Shown one piece after another: positions 27,999-37,465 of a stretch of 37,480 nucleotides of DNA. The notes beneath the pieces are model-generated. The model was not told the DNA's origin, ran no database searches, and saw nothing but the letters and a program-made list of their open reading frames with translations. Source of the DNA: a virus; the IMG/VR virus record IMGVR_UViG_3300031669_000105, positions 1-37,480 of that record. One strand, given 5' to 3'. Made by a program: the position numbers and the translations under genes. Positions within the stretch are counted from its first letter, which is position 1, and the number at the start of each line of letters is the position of its first letter.

Positions 27999-28511
27999 AT
28001 GGGCGATACAAAATCCATCGGTGTTGCTTTCCGAGACCAGGACCTGGATGGGTCCACCCTTGCAAATGCGACTATCACCGCGCCGACCATCTCAAGTGCC
28101 ACAATGACGGGTTCGACCCTCACCACCACGAATGTGAGCGGAACCACGGTGTCAGCCACAAACCTTACCATTGCGGCAGGCGGGAACCTCGTCGTAGATA
28201 ATGCTAATGTGTCTGCTACCGGTAACGATACCACCCAGACTGTAACCGCTACCAAACAGAGCGGAATTGTCACCACGGGCGCACTTACGACGGCAGCGGC
28301 AGCGGTCACCGAAGTTGTAATTACCCTGGCTGGCGTTGTCGCTGGGGATGTGTGCCTAGCCACTCTTGCGGGGGGCACCAACACTACACCCGTAGAGATA
28401 GCCTCGGTGGTATGTACCACCAACACAATCACCGTCACCCTGCGCAATGCGATCCAAAGCGTTACGGCCCTAAACGGAACGGTTGCTTTCCATTACTTTT
28501 ACTGCAAGTAG
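27999..28511 (+). CDS. Repetitive beta-structured virion protein (170 aa)
   Basis: The N-terminal half has a repeating pattern of Thr, Ser, Ala and Gly in steps of about five residues (DLDGSTLANATITAPTISSA and onward), as in a small left-handed or parallel beta-helix. The C-terminal half forms a beta sandwich-like domain ending FHYFYCK. It could be a head fibre. AAGGAT precedes ATG 27999. No family assigned. Confidence 0.6.
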   Translation: MGDTKSIGVAFRDQDLDGSTLANATITAPTISSATMTGSTLTTTNVSGTTVSATNLTIAAGGNLVVDNANVSATGNDTTQTVTATKQSGIVTTGALTTAAAAVTEVVITLAGVVAGDVCLATLAGGTNTTPVEIASVVCTTNTITVTLRNAIQSVTALNGTVAFHYFYCK

Positions 28512-28517
28512 GCTGAA

Positions 28518-28742
28518 ATGGTAATCTATCTCAGACACGAAACACACGGTGAAAAGGTAGCCTCAGAAGAGAATGAGGCGAGATTTGACGAAAGCCACGG
28601 GTGGAAGAGATACGACCCATTTTCCAAAATTGCCCCCATTCTCACGGACGATGAAATTCGTGCTGAATGGGCGGCAAAGTTTGGGAAGCAGCCGCACCAC
28701 AAGAAGTCGGTTGATTCTTTGAAAAGGGAGCTTGCGCAATGA
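28518..28742 (+). CDS. Small conserved phage protein (74 aa)
   Basis: The product begins MVIYLRHETHGEKVASEENE, with a following RFDESHGWKRYDP motif, and a helical end DEIRAEWAAKFGKQP. This type often precedes gp4-like adaptor genes in P22-like phages. It is coupled to the next gene by ATGA. Function unknown. Confidence 0.65.
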   Translation: MVIYLRHETHGEKVASEENEARFDESHGWKRYDPFSKIAPILTDDEIRAEWAAKFGKQPHHKKSVDSLKRELAQ

Positions 28743-29449
28743 CCACAGCCGGGGACCAGATAACGGGGGCGTTACGCTTAATTGGTCAACTTGCAGAAGG
28801 AGAGACTGCGAGTGCGGCGACCATGCAGGATGCGCTCGATGCCTTCAATCAGATGCTAGACTCATGGTCCACTGAACGGCTGAGTGTGTTTTCTACTCAA
28901 GATCAAGTGTTTACATGGCCCGCCAACACCATATCTCGTACCATCGGCCCCACTGGTGATTTCATCGGTAATCGGCCAGTTTCCTTGGATGATTCGACGT
29001 ATTTTAGAGACACCACAAGCGGCGTGTCTTACGGGATAAAGATCATCAACCAAGAGCAATATGACGGCATAGCCCTAAAGACGGTAACCAGCTCATTCCC
29101 CCAGGTTATTTGGCTGAATATGGATATGCCAAACATGAATATGTATCTCTATCCGGTTCCAACCAGAGCGTTGGAATTTCATTTTGTGTCGGTAACAGAG
29201 CTGGTACAGGCCGCAAGCCTGACAACGGTTCTTTCTTTCCCCCCTGGCTACCAACGGGCATTTAAATATAATCTTGCGTGTGAAATCGCGGCGGAATTTG
29301 GTGTAGAGCCTTCCAGAACAGTACAGAGAATCGCGTCTGTATCAAAGAGAAACCTGAAGAGCCAAAACGCACCAGGCGATATAATGTCTTTGCCCGCCGC
29401 GCTAAATGGGGCACATCAGCGTTTTAATATCTATTCTGGGAACGTGTAA
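28739..29449 (+). CDS. Head-tail adaptor / tail accessory factor (P22 gp4-like)
   Basis: P22 gp4 binds beneath the portal and starts building the tail. The 236-residue product begins TTAGDQITGALRLIGQLAEG, with DALDAFNQMLDSWSTERL and a C-terminal FPPGYQRAFKYNLACEIAAE, the hallmarks of this family. It is longer than P22 gp4 (166 residues). The stop overlaps the next start (TAATG). It lies directly before the gp10-like gene, as in P22. Confidence 0.88.
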   Translation: MTTAGDQITGALRLIGQLAEGETASAATMQDALDAFNQMLDSWSTERLSVFSTQDQVFTWPANTISRTIGPTGDFIGNRPVSLDDSTYFRDTTSGVSYGIKIINQEQYDGIALKTVTSSFPQVIWLNMDMPNMNMYLYPVPTRALEFHFVSVTELVQAASLTTVLSFPPGYQRAFKYNLACEIAAEFGVEPSRTVQRIASVSKRNLKSQNAPGDIMSLPAALNGAHQRFNIYSGNV

Positions 29450-30882
29450 TGAAAAGCCCTATTTTGGGAGGCTCATACACCCTTCGCTCACCAAACGCAG
29501 CGGCAAGCCGGATGGTTAATATGTTTCCAGAGGCCATACCAGAGGGCGGGAAAGAGGCCGGATATCTTTCGCGGTGCCCTGGCCTTTCCCTGCTTGCAAC
29601 GGTTGGCACTGGACCTATCAGGGGCTTGTGGTCATTCGGAGGGGTTGGGTATGTGGTATCTGGTTCGAGCCTTTACAAGGTAACAACGGGATGGGTGGCA
29701 ACACTACTAGGGTCTGTTTCTGGCGCTGGTCCTGTATCAATGTCCGATAATGGGACACAGCTTTTTGTTGCCTGCAATCCTGACGGGTATATCTATAACG
29801 CAAGTACGGGAGTCCTGGCGCAAATTACTGACCCTGATTTCCCCGGCGCGGTGAATGTCGGTTATCTTGATGGTTTTTTTGTTTTCAATGAGCCGAATAG
29901 TCAGAAGATTTGGGTTACGAGTTTACTGGACGGCACAACGGTTGACCCGCTCGACTTCGCCAGCGCGGAGGGATCACCAGACAACATTGTTGCCCAGCAT
30001 ATTTCCCACAGAGAAGTATGGCTTTTCGGGACTAACTCGACGGAAATATGGTATAACGCTGGGCTTGCTGATTTTCCTCTTGCCCGTATTCAGGGGGCAT
30101 TTATAGAGGCGGGATGCATTTCCCCATATTCGGTGGCAAAGCTCGACAACTCTTTGTTTTGGGTGGGGACAGATGCGAGGGGGGATGGGTTAGTCTATCG
30201 AGCAAACGGTTATTCTCCTGTGCGAATCTCCACACATGCTCTTGAGTTTGCAATCCAGAGTTATTCAAAAATATCCGATGCAATAGCCTATTCTTACCAG
30301 CAAGAAGGCCATTCGTTCTATGTGCTTACCTTCCCGACTCCGGGAGTGACGTGGGTTTATGATGCTGCCACAAGTTTATGGCATGAACGGGAATCATTTA
30401 GCAATGGGCTATTTGTCCGGCATCGGTCAAACGGCCAGATGAATTTCGGCGGTGAAATTGTTGTGGGAGATTACGAGAATGGAAACATTTATTCCATGTC
30501 TGTTGGTGTTTTCTCTGATAACGGAGCTATCCAGAAGGTTTTAAGATCCTGGCGGGCAATACCTCCTTCACAGAACGACTTGAAACGAACCTTCCACCAC
30601 GCCTTGCAGCTTGATTGCGAGAGCGGTGTTGGTCTGGACGGAATACAGCAAGGCACAGACCCGATTATATCATTACGATGGTCCGACGATGGTGGTCATA
30701 CATGGTCGAATTACCACGACATGCCACTAGGAAAGATCGGTAAATATGGGCAGCGTGTTATCTGGCGACGGCTTGGCATGACAGGCCAACTCAGGGACAG
30801 GGTGTACGAGGTGTCAATGACAGACCCCGTGCCGCTTACAATTCTTGGGGCGGATTTATCCGTTAGCAAGGGGGCATCATGA
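29449..30882 (+). CDS. Packaged DNA stabilisation protein (P22 gp10-like)
   Basis: gp10 forms the hexameric tail hub that closes the portal and carries the tail needle and spikes. The 477-residue product matches P22 gp10 in length (472). The family pattern is clear: ILGGSYTLRSPNAAASRMVN at the N-terminus, a beta-propeller-like middle, and LRWSDDGGHTWSNYHDMPLG near the end. Overlaps on both sides indicate coupled expression. Confidence 0.9.
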   Translation: MKSPILGGSYTLRSPNAAASRMVNMFPEAIPEGGKEAGYLSRCPGLSLLATVGTGPIRGLWSFGGVGYVVSGSSLYKVTTGWVATLLGSVSGAGPVSMSDNGTQLFVACNPDGYIYNASTGVLAQITDPDFPGAVNVGYLDGFFVFNEPNSQKIWVTSLLDGTTVDPLDFASAEGSPDNIVAQHISHREVWLFGTNSTEIWYNAGLADFPLARIQGAFIEAGCISPYSVAKLDNSLFWVGTDARGDGLVYRANGYSPVRISTHALEFAIQSYSKISDAIAYSYQQEGHSFYVLTFPTPGVTWVYDAATSLWHERESFSNGLFVRHRSNGQMNFGGEIVVGDYENGNIYSMSVGVFSDNGAIQKVLRSWRAIPPSQNDLKRTFHHALQLDCESGVGLDGIQQGTDPIISLRWSDDGGHTWSNYHDMPLGKIGKYGQRVIWRRLGMTGQLRDRVYEVSMTDPVPLTILGADLSVSKGAS

Positions 30883-31418
30883 ATATCACCAACATCCCCG
30901 CGCCAAGGGCCCCGATTATTGATGGCAGAACAGGGATGATGTCCCGCGAATGGTATATGTTTTTTTTCAACCTGTTTACCATTACGGGGGCAGGGACCGC
31001 GGCTGCTAACATAATCGACTTTCAGTTATTCCCATCGTACACGGATCCTGATAACGATGAGGCCGTAAATACCAGGCAAGAACACTCGCACCCAGAGGCA
31101 ACACTTCCCACTTCCCGCGAGAGCAACGAAGCCACCGACCCACTTACGCCTGCCAATGTGACCAGCGAAGCACATGACCCTCTTGCCCCCAGAGTAGAGT
31201 TGGGGACCATGGCACTACAGCAAGCAGACCGAGTAAACATCACTGGTGGGACGGTTAAGGTTACAGGCGGGGCAACCTTAATCTCTACCAACACGGCACT
31301 AACCAACGGGGCCGCCGCCGCCCTTGGGACACTCACCAACGCACCAGCAGCCGGAAACCCGACGAAATGGGTTGCTATAAACGACAACGGAACAATTAGA
31401 TATATTCCAACTTGGTAA
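30879..31418 (+). CDS. Structural protein of unknown role (179 aa)
   Basis: The start overlaps the gp10-like stop (ATGA). The N-terminus IPAPRAPIIDGRTGMMSREW and YMFFFNLF is common to many podovirus proteins near the tail genes. The middle is acidic, the C-terminal part is repetitive (TNAPAAGNPTKWVAINDNGT). P22 has its needle gene gp26 in this place, but this protein lacks the long coiled coil expected of a needle. A tail or fibre role is likely. Confidence 0.65.
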   Translation: MNITNIPAPRAPIIDGRTGMMSREWYMFFFNLFTITGAGTAAANIIDFQLFPSYTDPDNDEAVNTRQEHSHPEATLPTSRESNEATDPLTPANVTSEAHDPLAPRVELGTMALQQADRVNITGGTVKVTGGATLISTNTALTNGAAAALGTLTNAPAAGNPTKWVAINDNGTIRYIPTW

Positions 31419-31429
31419 GGAGAATTATT

Positions 31430-31771
31430 ATGGCAGTAATCCCTAAAGCGATTATTCAAGCGCAACAGCTAACCAACGCCAACGCGACGTATTACACGGC
31501 AACCAATATCAGAACCCTAATCGACAAGGTTACTTTGTGTAATACCACCGCCGGGGCAGTAACGGCCACGATAGACATTGTGGACAGCGGAGGCGCGGCG
31601 GGAGTAACAGAACGGGTTATCTCTGCTAGGTCGATTGCGGCGGGGGAGACATACACTTGCCCGGAGATGGTGGGGCACATTTTGAACCCTGGCGACTCCA
31701 TACAGGGGCTTGCTGGGGCAACGGCATCCATTACCATTAGGGCCAGCGGCAGAGAGGTTTCTGGCCTGTAG
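31430..31771 (+). CDS. Small beta-sandwich virion protein (113 aa)
   Basis: ATG 31430 follows AAGGAG. The product has strand-rich segments (TNIRTLIDKVTLCNTTAGAV, AGETYTCPEMVGHILNPGD) and resembles small proteins annotated in tail regions as collar or capsid-associated. No firm family. The frame is open to 31412 but the ribosome site supports this start. Confidence 0.6.
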   Translation: MAVIPKAIIQAQQLTNANATYYTATNIRTLIDKVTLCNTTAGAVTATIDIVDSGGAAGVTERVISARSIAAGETYTCPEMVGHILNPGDSIQGLAGATASITIRASGREVSGL

Positions 31772-31838
31772 GCGGATTGTTCCCATTGATTTGTGGTACG
31801 AGGACGTATGATGCAACTTATTTTATGCGGGATATTAA

Positions 31839-32402
31839 ATGACCAAAAATGAAATATGCGATAATGGTGGGTGGGTTGTGTCAGCAGTAAGCTCTGGTGG
31901 TCCATTGGAAGTCGCAAAGCAGACAGAAGCGGTCTTGGCGATGATGGACACAATGCCAGAAAAGTTTGGGTGTGCGGGGTTTAACCGAGAAGAGTGCCGC
32001 GCGTTTATTCACAAGGCTGAAGAAGAAATAATGAAACTACCGCAGGCCCCGTTAAAAAACAGGCATTTTTTCTCGCACGGGGTTTATGCCCGAGAGCTTG
32101 TTATACCAGCAGGAACGGTCTTAACTGGTGAAATACACAAAGATGACTGCTTTAACTTCGTATTGTCTGGGAAGATAATGATCTTAACAGAAGAGACACC
32201 GCTTTGTACACTTACTGCCCCGATGGTGGTAAAGTCAGGATCAAACATAAAAAAGTTGGGGTATGCACTAGAGGATACCGTGTTCGTGACAACACATCCT
32301 TGTAATACTGACAACTTGGCGTTGATAGAAAAAGAAATATTCACTAAAACATACACGGACGAAGATACGCACATTCTTCCGACAATGGACTTCATTTTTT
32401 AA
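31839..32402 (+). CDS. Cupin-like phage protein (187 aa)
   Basis: The C-terminal half has the order of a cupin barrel: ARELVIPAGTVLTGEIHKD, FNFVLSGKIMILTEE, LTAPMVVKSGSNIKKLGYAL and DTVFVTTHP. The metal-binding histidines of enzymatic cupins are only partly present. The N-terminal half is helical. It lies between tail and ejection genes, in the late operon. Such proteins recur in phages without known function. Confidence 0.65.
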   Translation: MTKNEICDNGGWVVSAVSSGGPLEVAKQTEAVLAMMDTMPEKFGCAGFNREECRAFIHKAEEEIMKLPQAPLKNRHFFSHGVYARELVIPAGTVLTGEIHKDDCFNFVLSGKIMILTEETPLCTLTAPMVVKSGSNIKKLGYALEDTVFVTTHPCNTDNLALIEKEIFTKTYTDEDTHILPTMDFIF

Positions 32403-32414
32403 GGAGGAACAGCT

Positions 32415-33164
32415 ATGTCAGGATGGGTAGCAGCCGCAGTAGTTGGTAGTGCTGTTGTGGGGGGATATGTTGCGAGTAACGCAGCAGGAGAGCAAGCAGA
32501 CGCAACACAGTCAGCAGCGAACACCTCCGCAGCAGCAAGTGATTATGCTGCAAACATCCAAAAACAAATGTACGACCAGACCAGAACAGACCAGACCCCA
32601 TGGCGTGATGCAGGGGTAAACGCACTGGGCCAACTTGGGACAGGTACAGCGTCCGGCGGGAAGTTTATGAAGCCGTTCAGCATGGCAGATTATAAGGCCG
32701 ACCCCGGGTATGCTTTCAGGTTATCCGAAGGAATGAAGGGATTACAGAACAGCGCGGCAGCGAGGGGAAATCTTCTTTCTGGGTCTACCCTAAAAGGCAT
32801 AACCAAATACGGGCAAGATGCTGCAAGCGCAGAATATCAGAACGCATACAACCGATATAACACAGACCAGGGAACACAATACAACCGGCTGGCATCAATG
32901 GCCGGGATAGGGCAGACAGCTAATGCCGCACTTGGTCAAGCAGGCACAAATTATGCCAACAGTGTCGGGAACATAACAATGACAAATGCTGCAAACCAAG
33001 GCAATGCACAGATTGCCGCAGGGAACGCAAACGCCTCCGCGTATCAAGGTTATGGGAACACAATGAACAACGCTCTCCAAACGTACGGGATGTTTGGCGG
33101 GTTCAACTCTACTACGCCTACCCAGCAGACGGGTTTTGACAATTACTACGGAGGGTGGACCTAA
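32415..33164 (+). CDS. DNA transfer (ejection) protein, P22 gp7-like position
   Basis: AAGGAGG precedes ATG 32415. The 249-residue product has an N-terminal glycine/alanine-rich hydrophobic segment (WVAAAVVGSAVVGGYVASNA), a Gln/Ala/Asn-rich helical body and the motif DPGYAFRLSEGMKGLQNSAA typical of phage DNA transfer proteins. Such proteins leave the virion with the DNA and help form a channel through the cell envelope. Three ejection-type genes follow one another here, as in P22 (gp7, gp20, gp16). Confidence 0.8.
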   Translation: MSGWVAAAVVGSAVVGGYVASNAAGEQADATQSAANTSAAASDYAANIQKQMYDQTRTDQTPWRDAGVNALGQLGTGTASGGKFMKPFSMADYKADPGYAFRLSEGMKGLQNSAAARGNLLSGSTLKGITKYGQDAASAEYQNAYNRYNTDQGTQYNRLASMAGIGQTANAALGQAGTNYANSVGNITMTNAANQGNAQIAAGNANASAYQGYGNTMNNALQTYGMFGGFNSTTPTQQTGFDNYYGGWT

Positions 33165-34441
33165 TGGCTGGTGAAATTAACTTTCTGGCACTTGATACCA
33201 ATATCCCTGCAAAGATAGGCGAAAGCTTCAACCCGGCAGGAGCATATGGAAAAGGGCAACAAAACGCATTGTCGATGCAGGGGGAAAGACAAAAACAACA
33301 GATGAACGCGCTGACGTTGCAAGAGGCAGCAGAATCAAGACAGGCGTATGCTCCTTATGGGGGAAAGGCTGGGTTTGAAATACAAGGAGAATTAGCAAAG
33401 CAGGAACAAAATAAAACAAAACTTTCCAGAGAAAACATTGAATACCACGGCAAAGTTTTAGATGCAGTATCGCAGGAGCTATTTGCCATTAAAGAGAACC
33501 CAACCCCCGAGAATGTCGATCAGGTGTTTTCTTCGCTGGAAGCACGGGGAATTGACACAAGCATCATGCGGCAAGAACTGGATAGTACCGGTGGGGACCT
33601 AAGAAAGTTCGTCGATATTGGGATTGCGAAAACGAAAGAAGGACAGGCCCTGTTAAACCAGGCATGGACACAACAACACAGAGCAGAGACAGACGCAGAC
33701 TTTTACAGACGCGACCCGCAGGGATATGCGAGGTATAAAGCAGCAGGGAGATCGGCTGAGGGTGGCGAAGGGGGAAAAGTCCCATCAGGGTACAGGCGCA
33801 GTGCAGACGGAAACCTTGAAGCTATTCCTGGCGGGCCTGGAGATAAAAAGACCCAGGGCAGACCACTGCCCACAGCAGCCTTAAAGTTGCAGCAGGAAGA
33901 ACTTGATGCCATTGGAACAGCATCAACAATCGCCGCAGACCTGGGGGAGATTAAACGACAGGTTGATACCAAAGAGTTACAGCTTGGTCCTGGTAAAAAT
34001 CTTGCGAACTCCGCGCTAAATATGGCCGGTATGTCCACCAAGGGGTCACAGAAATTTGCGAGCTTTAAGGCGACCCTTGAAAAGTTGAGGAACGATTCCC
34101 TCCGACTGAATAAGGGTGTTCAGACGGAAGGCGACGCGGTACGGGCATGGAATGAAATTCTGGCAAATATCAACGACCAAGACCTTGTTTCTAATCGTCT
34201 CGATGAGGTCATTAAAATAAACGACCGAGCAAAGAATCTGCGAACAATGAATGTTGATACTATCCGGGCAAACTATGGGCATGACCCGCTAGACTTGTCT
34301 GGCTACGGTAACATGCCTTCCGCCCTTGGAAAAACAAAACCAGGCGGTGCAATGCCCCCACAGCCAGGGACGATGAAAGATGGATATAGGTTTAACGGGG
34401 GTAATCCAGCCGACCCCGCAAGCTGGGTAAAGGTGCCTTAA
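33164..34441 (+). CDS. Putative ejection / internal virion protein (425 aa)
   Basis: ATG 33164 shares a base with the previous stop and has GGAGG about nine bases upstream; the GTG at 33155 is too close to that site. The product is helical, Gln- and Lys-rich, with long coiled parts (for example QQNALSMQGERQKQQMNALT) and a Gly/Pro-rich end (RFNGGNPADPASW). Position and composition fit the P22 gp20 slot. No enzymatic motif is seen. Confidence 0.7.
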   Translation: MAGEINFLALDTNIPAKIGESFNPAGAYGKGQQNALSMQGERQKQQMNALTLQEAAESRQAYAPYGGKAGFEIQGELAKQEQNKTKLSRENIEYHGKVLDAVSQELFAIKENPTPENVDQVFSSLEARGIDTSIMRQELDSTGGDLRKFVDIGIAKTKEGQALLNQAWTQQHRAETDADFYRRDPQGYARYKAAGRSAEGGEGGKVPSGYRRSADGNLEAIPGGPGDKKTQGRPLPTAALKLQQEELDAIGTASTIAADLGEIKRQVDTKELQLGPGKNLANSALNMAGMSTKGSQKFASFKATLEKLRNDSLRLNKGVQTEGDAVRAWNEILANINDQDLVSNRLDEVIKINDRAKNLRTMNVDTIRANYGHDPLDLSGYGNMPSALGKTKPGGAMPPQPGTMKDGYRFNGGNPADPASWVKVP

Positions 34442-36756
34442 TGGGTGGCCCTTGGGAAGCATACCAGCAACCAGCACAGACACCAAGTGGCCCGTGGGAT
34501 GCGTACAAAACAAGCGGGCCGTCTGTTGAGATTGTTTCTGTAAACGATGAGCCTGCCACCTTGTCTACTGTTGAACAATTAAAATCAGGAGCGCGGTCTG
34601 TTGTCGAGGGAGCGGCATCTTTGCCGATGGCGGTTGGGGATGCGGTGAATACCTTGGCAAACTACGGTATCATCGGCGTTAATAAACTGTCCGGGTCAGA
34701 TATCCCCACATTAAACCTGCCTTCCGAGACATTACGGCAGATGCTTAATGCTACAGGAGCCAAAGAAGATACGGGTATCTCTGGTGATATAATCCGTGGG
34801 GCAGCAGGCGCAATGACATTCCCGGCTGCTGCAATGACAACGCCAGCCGCCTCAACTATGGGGGCAGCACTAAAAAGCTCTCTTGCCGCAAAGCCTTTGT
34901 TGCAAGTAGCAAGCGGGGCAACTGGCGGGGCTGGCTCTGGTTTCGTCCGAGAAATGGGCGGCGGGCCTGTGGCTCAAATGGTTGGCGGGGTGGTTGGCGG
35001 CATGGTGCCCGTTGCGGCTGGTCAAATGCCAAGCGCGGCCCGTAGCGTTATTGCCGGAAAGAGGGGAGCGCAGGGAGCGGCTGAAAATATAAGAACATTC
35101 CAAGATGCCGGGACTTTCCCAACGGTAGGTCAGGCAACACAGAGCAGGGCAGCGCAGGCGGCTGAAAGTTTCCTTTCGCGTAGCCCAGGGAGTGCCGGGG
35201 TTGTTTCTGAAAAAGCGACAGCACAGGGCGACGATATAGCCCGGATGATAGAAGAGATTGCCGGTAAGTCTGGTGGCAAAGCCCAAACAGGCAAGGCGAT
35301 AAAAGAGGGTGTTACCGATTTCACCGCCCAATTTAAAGAAAAAGCAGGGCAGTTGTATGATTTGGTTGACGGGGTAATCCCACCAGACCAACAAGTCCCG
35401 GTCAATAACACCATTTCCACGTTGCGGAACCTTACGTCTAAAATAAAAGGCGCGGCGAGAACGTCAGAGGAATTTATCAACCCGAAACTGGCAAGAATTA
35501 AGCAGAACATTGTACAGGACACGGGAGAAACTATACGGGCTAGGCGTGATTCGGTAAAGAACACTATCCAAGAAATAAACACCGTTCAGTCCAAAATTGA
35601 TGACTTGGAGAGAAACATAGTCGATCAAGCGGCGGCGGAAGAAACTTACGCGCAAAGGCTCGGCGGTAAAATGACCACCGGAGAGCCACGGGAAAGTCTG
35701 GTTATAGGCGAACTCAACGCCACCAAAAAAGAGCTTGCAAAGCGGCTTTCTGATGATCTCCCCAAGATGCTGAAAGACGATATGGCAGAGCTTGCGAAGG
35801 GCAGGCAGATGCCATATCAGGCCATGAAAGAGCTACGAACCAGGGTCGGGTACATGCTTGACTCGTCTGAGCTTGTTTCCGATATTCCAAAGTCAGAACT
35901 CAAGAAGGTATACGGGGCAATCTCAAGGGATATTGAATCTGGTTTGCCGCCTGATGCAACTCAATTTCTCGGCAGAGCAAACCAGTTTTACAAGGCTGGC
36001 CGGGATCGTATCGACACACTAGAAAACATCCTTTCCGGGAAGACATACGAGAAAATCTACAACGCCGCTATCGGGGAGACAAAAGACGGGCCGACTCTAA
36101 TCAATAAAGTGCTTCGGAGTATGCCGGGCCAGACACGCCAAAAAATGGCCCATGAATTTTTGCGCACGATGGGTAAGGCCACGGCGGGAAACCAAGGGGC
36201 GGCAGGGGATGTTTTCTCAACAGAAACGTTCCTCACGAACTGGAACAAGATGGACCCCAGAGCGAAAAACGCACTTTTTGCCAACGTTGACCCGCAATAT
36301 ACAAAGGCAATAGATTCTATATCGCAAGTCGCTGAAAACATCAGAACAGGGTCAAAAGTTTTCCGAAATACGTCTGGAACACAGCAAGCAGTATCTTTAG
36401 AGAAAACGATTGGCGGGGCATTGGTTCTATTGCTTACCGGCAATGTTCTCCCGGCGATAGCTACCGCTACAGAGCCAGCGATTGCATACGGTGCCGCAAA
36501 GTGGATGACCAATCCGAATATTGTCAAATGGATCGCGCAGAATAGCCGCAGGCCGGTGGAGTCCTTGCCTATTTTGGCAAACTCTCTTGCCCAAAAACAT
36601 AAAGATGATTCTGATGTTCAGGATTTTGCGGAAACTTTTGCGGGCGAACCCGTAAAACAGAAAGCGCGGCCTGTTCCGACCCAAACGCCAATGATCACAA
36701 ACGAGCTTGCCTCATCCCATCCCCAAAACGCACTAGCACAACAAGGAGTAAAATAA
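34441..36756 (+). CDS. Putative ejection / internal virion protein (771 aa)
   Basis: The start shares a base with the previous stop. The N-terminus has two GPW-x-AY motifs (GGPWEAYQQ and SGPWDAYKT), then a long Ala/Gly-rich region with membrane-active character (about residues 115-200, such as QMVGGVVGGMVPVAAG), and then a long helical part. A hydrophobic segment near 660-690 (GGALVLLLTGNVLPAIATA) could insert into the membrane. This fits the P22 gp16 slot. There is no lytic transglycosylase motif that I can see. Confidence 0.72.
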   Translation: MGGPWEAYQQPAQTPSGPWDAYKTSGPSVEIVSVNDEPATLSTVEQLKSGARSVVEGAASLPMAVGDAVNTLANYGIIGVNKLSGSDIPTLNLPSETLRQMLNATGAKEDTGISGDIIRGAAGAMTFPAAAMTTPAASTMGAALKSSLAAKPLLQVASGATGGAGSGFVREMGGGPVAQMVGGVVGGMVPVAAGQMPSAARSVIAGKRGAQGAAENIRTFQDAGTFPTVGQATQSRAAQAAESFLSRSPGSAGVVSEKATAQGDDIARMIEEIAGKSGGKAQTGKAIKEGVTDFTAQFKEKAGQLYDLVDGVIPPDQQVPVNNTISTLRNLTSKIKGAARTSEEFINPKLARIKQNIVQDTGETIRARRDSVKNTIQEINTVQSKIDDLERNIVDQAAAEETYAQRLGGKMTTGEPRESLVIGELNATKKELAKRLSDDLPKMLKDDMAELAKGRQMPYQAMKELRTRVGYMLDSSELVSDIPKSELKKVYGAISRDIESGLPPDATQFLGRANQFYKAGRDRIDTLENILSGKTYEKIYNAAIGETKDGPTLINKVLRSMPGQTRQKMAHEFLRTMGKATAGNQGAAGDVFSTETFLTNWNKMDPRAKNALFANVDPQYTKAIDSISQVAENIRTGSKVFRNTSGTQQAVSLEKTIGGALVLLLTGNVLPAIATATEPAIAYGAAKWMTNPNIVKWIAQNSRRPVESLPILANSLAQKHKDDSDVQDFAETFAGEPVKQKARPVPTQTPMITNELASSHPQNALAQQGVK

Positions 36757-37465
36757 ATGGCCTCATTAACACCCCCCCCCAGGATGCAATTTTTCGACGC
36801 GAATGGAAACCCGCTTGCCGGTGGTAAATTATACACCTATGCCGCCGGGACTACTACTCCGCTGGCTACATACACAGACCAGGGAGGACTAACACCAAAT
36901 GCCAACCCTATACTGCTCAACGCAGAAGGTAAGGCGTCTGTCTGGCTCGGGTCTGCAAAATACAAGTTTGTTTTGTACAATGCCTCAGATGTTTTGCAGG
37001 ATGGTGGCGGGGATAATATCGGGGGTTTGGATCAACTTAAAGTTGAACTCGAAGCATCCTCTGGTTCATCCTTAGTCGGCTTCATTCAATCTGGCGCTGG
37101 TGCCGTAGCAAGAACAGCACAAAGCAAGATGCGCGACTTTGTAAGCCTGGCGGAGTTTGGCGCCACAGGCGATGGTTTAACAGACGATACATCCGCAATT
37201 AATTTGGCAATTTCTGCGGCTATTAGTTCTGGAAAAGCACTATATATACCCAAAGGGACATATATGACCACTGGTGGTCACACAATCACTTACCCCGGCA
37301 AAGTAAGGTTTGTCGGAGAGCAGAGGGACGGTGTTATCTTCAAACGGCTATCCGGGACGGTTACTCTCTTTGATATCGAGCAGTATGCTTTCTGCTCTTT
37401 TGAGAACATGACGATTGATGGTAATAATCTCGGCGGTAAAGCGTTCATGTGGCGAGCACATTACT
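36757..37465 (+). CDS. Tailspike / tail fibre protein, N-terminal part (continues at 1-1316)
   Basis: AAGGAG precedes ATG 36757. The first 110 residues (starting MASLTPPPRMQFFDANGNPL, with AGGKLYTYAAGTTTP) are the virion-binding head domain shared by many podovirus tailspikes. From about residue 128 a pectate-lyase-superfamily beta-helix starts (FVSLAEFGATGDGLTDDT and KALYIPKGTY). The TAG at 37465-37467 comes from the aberrant contig end and is not the true stop; the real protein goes on through 1-1316 to 632 residues. Confidence 0.88.
37340..37465. repeat. Terminal direct repeat, right copy
   Basis: Identical to 1-126. Identity stops at 37466 (position 127 has C, here A). See the left copy for interpretation as circular overlap. 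Confidence 0.9.
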
